Positions 57,364 through 64,000 of a DNA stretch of 64,000 nt are shown here, one piece after another. Origin of the DNA: Tillandsia leiboldiana. Its lineage: Eukaryota > Streptophyta > Magnoliopsida > Poales > Bromeliaceae. Position 1 is the first letter of the stretch; every line of letters begins with the position of its first letter. The notes beneath the pieces are model-generated. The model was not told the origin of the DNA. It saw only the letters and a list, made by a program, of their open reading frames with translations, and searched no databases. Location: the NCBI GenBank assembly GCA_029204045.2, contig CM055064.1, forward strand, positions 8,258,323 to 8,322,322. The letters are read 5' to 3'. The translations under genes were made by a program, and so were the position numbers.

Positions 57364-57540
57364 TGTGACGCCCCACTTCCCAGGGGGTCACCCATCCTAG
57401 AACTACTCTAGCTCTAGCACGCTTAACTCTCTTAACCTTTTGGGTCTTGCTACCACCCAAAATGGTATAGCCGGGTTAAGAGATTTAGTCCTATTATATC
57501 ATTTATATATAGGACTAATCCAAATTTCGGGGGTGTCACA
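57364..57540 (-). repeat. TRIM LTR (right)
   Basis: A 177-bp LTR, partner of 52145-52321, directly followed by GTAAT. Confidence 0.9.
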
Positions 57541-57589
57541 GTAATGCGTCCTAAAAATGTGTCACTATAATCTAATTTTGAATATAGAT

Positions 57590-57672
<83 letters not shown>

Positions 57673-57728
57673 CATTTGTATAAAAGTGTCACCAAAATAT
57701 ATCCTTATAACCTAATTTTATTATAGTA
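57541..57728 (+). repeat. CACTA-like MITE relic, right part, with AT expansion
   Basis: GCGTCCTAAAAATGTGTCAC, then TCTAATTTTGAATATA and at the end CTTATAACCTAATTTTATTATAGTA follow the right half of the intact MITE at 59213-59463. The terminal TTGTAGTG is mutated. The middle is expanded by the AT repeat. Confidence 0.6.
57593..57670. repeat. (AT)n microsatellite
   Basis: About 38 uninterrupted AT units. It lies where the intact MITE has only AATATAAATTGAC, so it arose inside the element. The alternating tyrosine-isoleucine frame across it is an artefact of the repeat. Confidence 0.97.
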
Positions 57729-58254
57729 ATTCTTACCAAACAAATAATGATAAAATAATATTTTTTTATCTGAACTCGGGCCTAACTATATATTATTTTG
57801 AATGAAAAAATTATTTAATAGGGCAAACAAACATGCCCTTATTTGCTTATGGAGTTCCAAACTAATTAATTTAGCCACCACCTTTGTGTAAAAGAAATGA
57901 AAAATGACGTGAATTTGCAAACGTCATTCCATACTTGCAAATTGGGATGTTCCCTATTGACTGAAAAAAACGTCATAGATTATTATCTTTTCTTACAATA
58001 TTTTTGTATTATGTCTATATACTAGTTTTTTAAAAGCCGTTCATTTATTGTTGCTTTATAATTTTTTTTTTTAGTTGTAATTTATAACAGCAGATCTTTT
58101 GAAAAATTATACGAATTAACCTTTTTTTTAGTTGTAATTTATAACAGCAGATCTTTTGAAAAATTATACGAATTAACCAGTACCGGAGAGAGAGACAAAA
58201 ACATTTTGTATGCAGCATGCAAGTGTTCAGAAGTCTATTTTAGATGACCTATAG
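57729..58254. other. AT-rich intergenic sequence with a 57-bp tandem duplication
   Basis: No gene is seen. A 57-base unit (T-run, AGTTGTAATTTATAACAGCA ... GAATTAACC) is present twice in tandem at 58065-58121 and 58122-58178 without mismatch, so the duplication is recent. Confidence 0.8.
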
Positions 58255-58380
58255 TTTTTTTTTTTTTTTAGAGAAAAATTAGCTGGAAATATGAATCAAC
58301 TAAATTAAGATTCGAATTCGGGTCTCGAGTATCAACCACTATACCCTTTGACACTTGCGCTAAGGCCGATTGATTCAAAT
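58255..58380 (-). mobile_element. tRNA-derived SINE with poly-A tail
   Basis: Read on the minus strand: a tRNA-like head with A-box-like TTAGCGCAAGTGTC (58350-58363) and B-box-like GAATTCGAATC (58309-58319), a short body and an A15 tail (58255-58269). Imperfect flanking repeats, GACCTATAGTT and AACTTATAGTT, may be the target duplication. SINEs of this kind are transcribed by RNA polymerase III from the internal boxes and mobilised by LINE enzymes; L1-type LINEs are present in this window. I do not recognise the family. Confidence 0.65.
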
Positions 58381-59212
58381 AACTTATAGTTGAAAGGGTC
58401 TTTACATAGTTTATGGTCCAAATTTATTTTGTCCTGTTTAAATTATACTAACTAATTAAAAGTCCAGATTTATTTAATCCAGATTTATTTGATTTATTCT
58501 ACTAAAATTTTATGATCTAGGTATTACATAAGTTTAAAATTTAAATTGTATGGTGTAAATTAAAATTGTATAGTCTAAATTATTTCTTTTAGGGCTTTTA
58601 TTATTATTATTATTCAAAAACTTTACGGTCCATCTGATCTATTCTAATTTTAGAATTTAAATTATTTTTTATAATCTAGATATATTTTCTTTGCATTATT
58701 GATTTATTATACTAAAATTCTTAAAATTTATTTACAGCTTAACTTTTAAATTATAATCTATGATCACATTATTTTAAAAGATCAATATTTACTATTAAAA
58801 TTTAAATTAATTTAGTCTGAATAATTTTATTCTAAGAATAAAATTTAAATTATATCCTATATTCCTATCAAATCAAATATTTTTATTTTCCTATTAGGAT
58901 ATTCAAATTATTATCTTCACAAATAAGTAAATTTTCCTAAAATAATAATTATACTAATTTGTTATTTTATCCAAATTACTTAATAAAAAATTTAATTTTT
59001 CTTAAATAGTGCTGTGAAATTATTGTCTAAACTAATGAAAACTGATGTCAATCCCAAATTTTCTTAAATTGTGTGATGTTTAATTCTGTTAATACTTTCG
59101 GCATAAAGTTTACCTATAAACCAGGTACATGTTTAAATACCAGTCTTACCTTTTGTTGATCAACGAACGGAATTTGTTTATAAAAATAAACTTAGCTAGA
59201 AATATGAAACAA
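58381..59212. other. AT-rich intergenic sequence
   Basis: Eight hundred bases of AT-rich DNA with recurring TTTAAATTATA and CTAAAATTT words. No gene, no terminal repeats and no long open frame are seen. Confidence 0.6.
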
Positions 59213-59463
59213 CACTACAATAAAACTATGCTATAGCGATACTTTTACGTGTTGCTAAATATTAAAAAAAATGCTGCTGAAAAAAATACCGACATTTGTC
59301 ATTAGTGTCGCTATATATGCCGTCGCTAGGGTGTATAGCGACACATTACTATAATGTGTCCCAAAAATGTGTTCCTATAACATAATTTTTGAATATAAAT
59401 TGACTATAAATAGGACACTTGTAAAAAAATGTCATATCCCTATAACCTAATTTTGTTGTAGTG
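59213..59463. mobile_element. CACTA-like MITE, 251 bp, apparently intact ends
   Basis: The ends CACTACAATAAAA and TTTTGTTGTAGTG form an imperfect inverted repeat of about 13 bases, and CAA is duplicated on both sides (59210-59212 and 59464-59466). Inverted CACTA ends with a 3-bp target duplication are the signature of CACTA transposons. The element has no coding capacity and would need a transposase from elsewhere. It contains several GCGAC/GTCGC words, including the TATAGCGAC motif used to recognise the relic at 52119-57728. Confidence 0.85.
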
Positions 59464-60928
59464 CAATGCTACTTGTACTGTGTACATTCCACACAGCCAT
59501 ATCCCACCCATCCAATAGGTGGGGATGGTGGAAAGTCACTTCATAAATTATGTAGTGTTTGGTCAGAATTTTAAATTTAGGGACTAAATATACATTATGC
59601 AAAATATATTAATTTTTAAAAAATATTAATAAAAAAATTATATATAATTTTTTTTTGTTCATTAACTTTCAAATTTTTAATAATTTTTTTTAAAAAAATT
59701 AAATATTTAAATTTAGTATAATTTGCAAATCAAGTATTTCGATAAGTTTGAGTCAATTAAATTTGCATTTCGTGGCCCACAAGGCAATATAATTTTTTAA
59801 AAAAATTTATTTTAATTTCTAAAATTTACACTATTTTAATTTTTTTAATAACTTAATAATAAAGTTTTATGTAATATTAAAAATATTAGAAAAAGTAATG
59901 ATACCTGTATATTTATTTATGAGTGTATATCTTACACTTCCACCCTTATTAGAAAGAATAATGATATTTGTATATCTATTTATGAGTATACATCTTACAC
60001 TCTCACCCATCAAAGGATGGGGGCATCTCCATCTATAATTTTGAAATGATGAATAAAATTTATTTTATTTTTAAATAAATAAGGTGTAAGATATATACCA
60101 ATTTTAGAGTACGCTGAAAATATTTTCCTATTAGGAAAGGGGTTGGCCACTTTGGCCCTCCAGGTGGCTTAAAATTTTTACCACTATGCACTACGCCCTC
60201 CCTACCTGAGAGTTTTAGCTTCCGCCTCTACCTAAACTTTACCTACCAAATAGTTCAATAAATCTTTCTTCTCAAGAGAAGCTACTAATTAAACATTCTG
60301 TTCTCGGCAAATGTCTGGACCCGAACATTGTGAGATGTGATTTTGTGTAGCTTCAAAACACATTAATTAAAATATATTTTTTTTATTCTGATGCATGAAC
60401 AAAAAACCAACATAATTGGAAGAAGGCTCCAAGTACTTCTTTTTCAGTCTTTACATATGTTTTATTGTTATTGATAAAAAGATAAAAAATAACTTCGCCA
60501 GCTGAGACAAAGAGAACCCTTAAACTATTTGATAAAGTTTAAGAAATCTAATCTAAGAAGTTCATGCACATGTATTCTTAATAAATTAATCATCTTAATT
60601 TCGAAAGATAGTGTAATTAGAGATATGCATAGTTGGACATTTGCAAAGAATATATATGTGATGCGTACAACTATATAAATATAATTGGAAGCTGGATTAA
60701 TTTGTAGAATTACCCATATTATATACTGGATGATGAGAATTATCTCCGATATACAGACTTTTTTTTGGTTCTTTTTAAATTTAAAAGATTACTAGATAGG
60801 TAAGATTATCCTAGTATTAATTCTAAGTAGGATTGACCATGTTGATATAAAATATAAATAATTATTCTGAATCAGTTTAAGATTTTGGGGAATAATAGTT
60901 TACATTATATATTGATGTATTATCAGAA
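59464..60928. other. AT-rich intergenic sequence
   Basis: No gene is seen. A diverged direct repeat of about 52 bases (AGTGTATATCTTACAC and AGTATACATCTTACAC context) occurs at 59892-59944 and 59958-60010 and may belong to an old MITE. Long A- and T-runs dominate elsewhere. Confidence 0.6.
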
Positions 60929-63900
60929 TTAAGGGTTTTTTATTTTGAGTTTAAGGTAGCATGCTACCGCTTCATTCATAAGAAGAATGAATTGAGCTAC
61001 ATGCAGGAGGCAACTGGGCCTCAGGAAAAAAAGAAAAAAAAAGAAAAAAAAATAGTGGCAGTGTAGTCCCCACAAATTCATGTGAGAGCGAATCTCAGAA
61101 AGTAGGAAACTCGTTGTTTTTTTCAAATTCTCAAAAATTCTTTTGTTCTGCTCTAATCTGATGAACCACCATGCGACAGCGATTGTCACTAACTCCCCTC
61201 CTCCGACTGCTCCACCTTTGAGTCTGCTAGCTTCCCAGAGTTTACTAGACGAATAGCAGTTGAAGAGAAAAAGTTTATTCGGAAAGAGTCCTTGGAGCAC
61301 AACTCTAGTGTTTTGGCATTCCATAAATAGATGATCCACCGTCTCTAGCTTGTCCAGGCAGAAAACACATCTGTCTTCCCCATTCCATCCCCTTTTAAGC
61401 AGCGTATTCTTTGTGAGCACTTTTCGTTTAAGGACTATCCAAACGAAGATTTTGGCTTTCAACGGGGCTTTAATCACCCACAATTCTAAAAAGCTCCTGT
61501 CAGATACTCCGCCATCTTGGAGGAAGTTATATAGCGATTTCACAGAAAATAATTCGGATCGGGCCCATCTCCATCTGACTTCATCCTTTCTGTTAGACAG
61601 GGTGATCCCCGAAAACTCTTTTATTTGCGAGGCCAGATCCCTGTCTGACTGGACATGGTTGAAAACCCTGCCATAATCTTACCCCACAGCCACCTATTTC
61701 CTCCCCAGTAGTCCTTCACTCTATAATTTTTGCTCACAACAATGTCGTAGATATGAGGGTAAAGAGTTCGAAGGGGAGCCTGGTCGCACCAGATATTCGA
61801 CCAAAAATTAACTTTTTGCCTATTTCCTATCAAGTAAGACGCTCCATATTTAAAAATATCCCTGGGGTTTAGAACGCTTCGCCATCACTGCGAGCATGGT
61901 CTGAAGGATATCCCTAGCTTCTCTTAGTGGGTTCCTTCGCTTATAGTACAATCCCTCGATGATTGGGCCCTATAGATGACTACTTTCGGAAAGGAACCTC
62001 CACCACCACTTAGTTAGTAAAGCTACGTTCATGATCTCTAAGTCTAGGACCCCTAGACCTCCATCCTTTGTGCTCCTGCAAATAGCTTTCCATCGAACGA
62101 GGCAATGGCCCCCAGAAATAGTTACACCCCCTTTCCAAAAGAATGCCCTTCGAAGCGCTTCACAACGTCGTATTACCCATTTCGGTGCTTTGAACATTGA
62201 TAGGTAATATAGTGGCAGATTTGAAAGAATCGAGTTCACCAATACTAACCGACCTCCCTGTGATAGAAGTTTAGCTCGCCACCCTTCAATTCGCTTCTCG
62301 ATTAATTCTTCCAATAACTGGCCACCAGTCCTCCTTACGTAGAGCTCGGTCTGTAAGGGGTAGACCAAGATAGCGTATCGGTAAAGCGCCTAATTTACAT
62401 CCCAAGATTTCTGAGAGTCTCCTTCCTTGTAGGTCATGCCCACCCAGATAAAATAGCTCCGTCTTATGTCAGATGATCTTCAGGCCTGATGCCCACTCAA
62501 AAACTTGCCAAATGAAGAGGAGGTTTTTAACCTGTCTACTCTTTACTTCACAAAAAATGATTGAATCATCCGCAAACTGGATAATAGCTACCGTAGACTC
62601 CATAGTCGGCCCCACTCCCTTCAACAATCCATTACACACAACTTTTCCCATCATTCTTGCCTGACCTTCCGCCACCAAAAGGAAGAGATATGGCGAGAGT
62701 GGGTCCCCCTGTCGTAGCCCTCTTTTAGTTTTAATCCATTTGGTTGGTACTCCATTAACTAGTACCGCTACTTTATCATTAGAGATGCACTGTTTAATCC
62801 AGCCGCACCACTTGTCGTTCGCCCCAAGCCAAGTCATGATCATTTTTAGAAAATTCCATCTCACTCTATCGAATGCTTTCTCAAAATTAGCTTTGATCCC
62901 AATCCCTTCCTCCCTCAGTTTTGAGCACTAACTAACAATCTCATTAGCAGTTGCAAAGGCATCCAAAATACACCGACCTTTAAGGAATGCTGCCTGTGTG
63001 GGGGATATGATGTCTTTTATTGCACCCTCAAGTCTATTCGTCAGTACTTTAGATATGATCTTTTGGACTCCATTAGTGAGGCTAATAGGTTTGAAGTCGT
63101 TAGCCGATTTTACTCATTCTTTCTTGGGAACAAGGCAAATATAGGAATAATTCATAGACCCTGAGTTCAGCGCTCCGACGTAAAGTTGCTAGAAGATGTT
63201 CGTGAGATCATCTTTTACAACCTCCCAAAATTTTTGATAGAATCTCATATTGAACCCATCCGGCCCGAGTGCATTGTCGCTCCCTAATTGAAAGGTGGCC
63301 TTCCTAATCTCTCTCGAAGAGAATGGATAGATGAGGTAGTCCTGCTTGAGAAGAAGTGAAGACCCAAACAATTCACTCCAATCACCTACCGAAGAGCTAG
63401 TAAATCCTCCCGGGACAAATAGTACATTAAATTTATTATAGAAGTACATCCTTTTCTCCTCATCCCTCAGGATGGTTCTACCTTCGTCGACCACCTCATA
63501 AATTGCATTTTCTCGTCTCCTTCCATTTTCTACAGCGTGGAAAAATTTGGTATTACTGTCTCCTTCCTTTATCCACTGCTGCCTGGCTCGAGATTTCCAA
63601 AGTGTTTCCTCGTCCACTACTACACTCTTTAGAAACGTTTTAAGTTGCTTTCGTTTGTCAAATTGCAAAGTGCTGAGGTTTTGTTGTTCCTCCAAAATAT
63701 CTAGCTGCAATACCTCATCTATAATAGCTTTCTTGGTCTTCGTGATGCTGTAGAAACTCGTTGAACACTATTCTTTAATTCTATCTCTTGCAGCAGTGTC
63801 TCAACTTAGCAACAAAGGTGAGGAGACTAGAGCCTTTGGTCGGCACCTCGTTCCACCATACCAGCATCTTGCTTCAAAAGTCTTCACGTGATAGCCAAAC

Positions 63901-64000
63901 CTCGTCGAACCTAAACCTACTAAGGAGAAGTTTCTTGCTAGTAGATAGTAGGATCGGCGAGTGTCAAATGTATTTCTCGGTAACACCACTACTTTGGAAA
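60929..64000 (-). pseudogene. Second L1-type LINE ORF2, decayed, runs off the window
   Basis: Minus-strand relative of the LINE at 32715-50203. From upstream to downstream: a fragment of the endonuclease end and linker (63800-63990); linker and RT start (63189-63710, with WIKEGDSNTKFFHA and ALGPDGFNMRFYQKFWE); RT core (62469-62864, with RGLRQGDPLSP intact and FADDSIIF); RT thumb-like part (61970-62368, with FFWKGG and KDGGLGVLDLE); spacer (61621-61833); zf-RVT finger (60929-61543, with AKIFVWIVLKRKVL and CVFCLDKLETVDHLFMEC). Each block is in a different frame or separated by stops, so it is dead and older than the first LINE. The 3' end has T-rich runs at 61024-61052, a GGCCCAG and an A-rich tail near 60937-60945. 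Confidence 0.85.

Larger units (their letters stand above)
52145..57540 (-). mobile_element. TRIM element, 576 bp, split by a solo LTR
   Basis: Two 177-bp LTRs (52145-52321 and 57364-57540; minus-strand ends TGTGACACCCCC and GGGGCG(T/A)CACA) flank only about 222 bp of original internal sequence. The minus-strand primer site TGGTATCAGAGC is at 57350-57361 and the polypurine tract AAAGGGGGGAAGAA at 52322-52335. GTAAT is duplicated at 52140-52144 and 57541-57545. There is no coding capacity, so it depended on enzymes of other elements. The LTR ends resemble those of the gypsy families in this window. Confidence 0.9.

Noticed and set aside
57450..57695. Frame encoding alternating tyrosine and isoleucine
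   Set aside because: It is a translation of the AT microsatellite and TRIM LTR, not a gene.

Overview
This window is nuclear DNA of a flowering plant made almost entirely of nested retrotransposons. No host protein-coding gene, rRNA or tRNA gene is supported. The plant assignment rests on the element set: Ty3/gypsy and Ty1/copia LTR elements primed by initiator-methionine tRNA (TGGTATCAGAGC next to the LTRs), two L1-type LINEs, a 576-bp TRIM, a CACTA-like MITE with CACTACAA ends and a tRNA-derived SINE. A monocot is possible, but the species cannot be read from the sequence.

Layout. (1) 1-8373 and 29444-32714: a head-to-tail array, LTR-internal-LTR-internal-LTR, period about 2.64 kb, with 1.7-kb LTRs and 937-bp internals that hold only traces of pol. 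(2) 8374-29443: inside one array LTR sits a minus-strand Ty3/gypsy element with 4.2-kb LTRs and decayed protease-RT. It is shown twice, around a 100-N gap at 17513-17612. SNPs that track the two LTRs indicate that the second showing is a false duplication made by two unmerged contig ends; the real element is about 11.4 kb with target duplication GTATG. (3) 32715-33765 and 46794-50203: the host of the array is an L1-type LINE (end of ORF1, then ORF2 with endonuclease, RT and a C-terminal zinc finger). (4) 33766-46788: the LINE is split by a 13-kb Ty1/copia mosaic, also flanked by GTATG. It holds one intact 1705-residue gag-pol, a second gag-only unit, and pieces of at least two LTR types. (5) 50204-52139: unassigned. 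(6) 52145-57540: a minus-strand TRIM (TSD GTAAT) that sits in a CACTA-like MITE and is itself split by a 4.8-kb solo LTR (TSD CCGCT). (7) 57546-60928: AT-rich intergenic DNA with a SINE and an intact 251-bp MITE. (8) 60929-64000: a second, more decayed L1-type LINE on the minus strand.

How the parts relate. The only intact coding capacity is the copia polyprotein. The gag-only copia unit, the short-internal array, the gypsy relic and the TRIM would all need enzymes from other elements to move. The most novel signals are RNA-structure signatures in LTR leaders. Two diverged copia LTRs carry chains of hairpins with an invariant TGGATT hexaloop and stems that change on both arms together. The array LTR and the diverged solo LTR carry a second chain of hairpins with compensating changes, plus a 62-bp identical block of twin hairpins ending in a polypyrimidine-AG.
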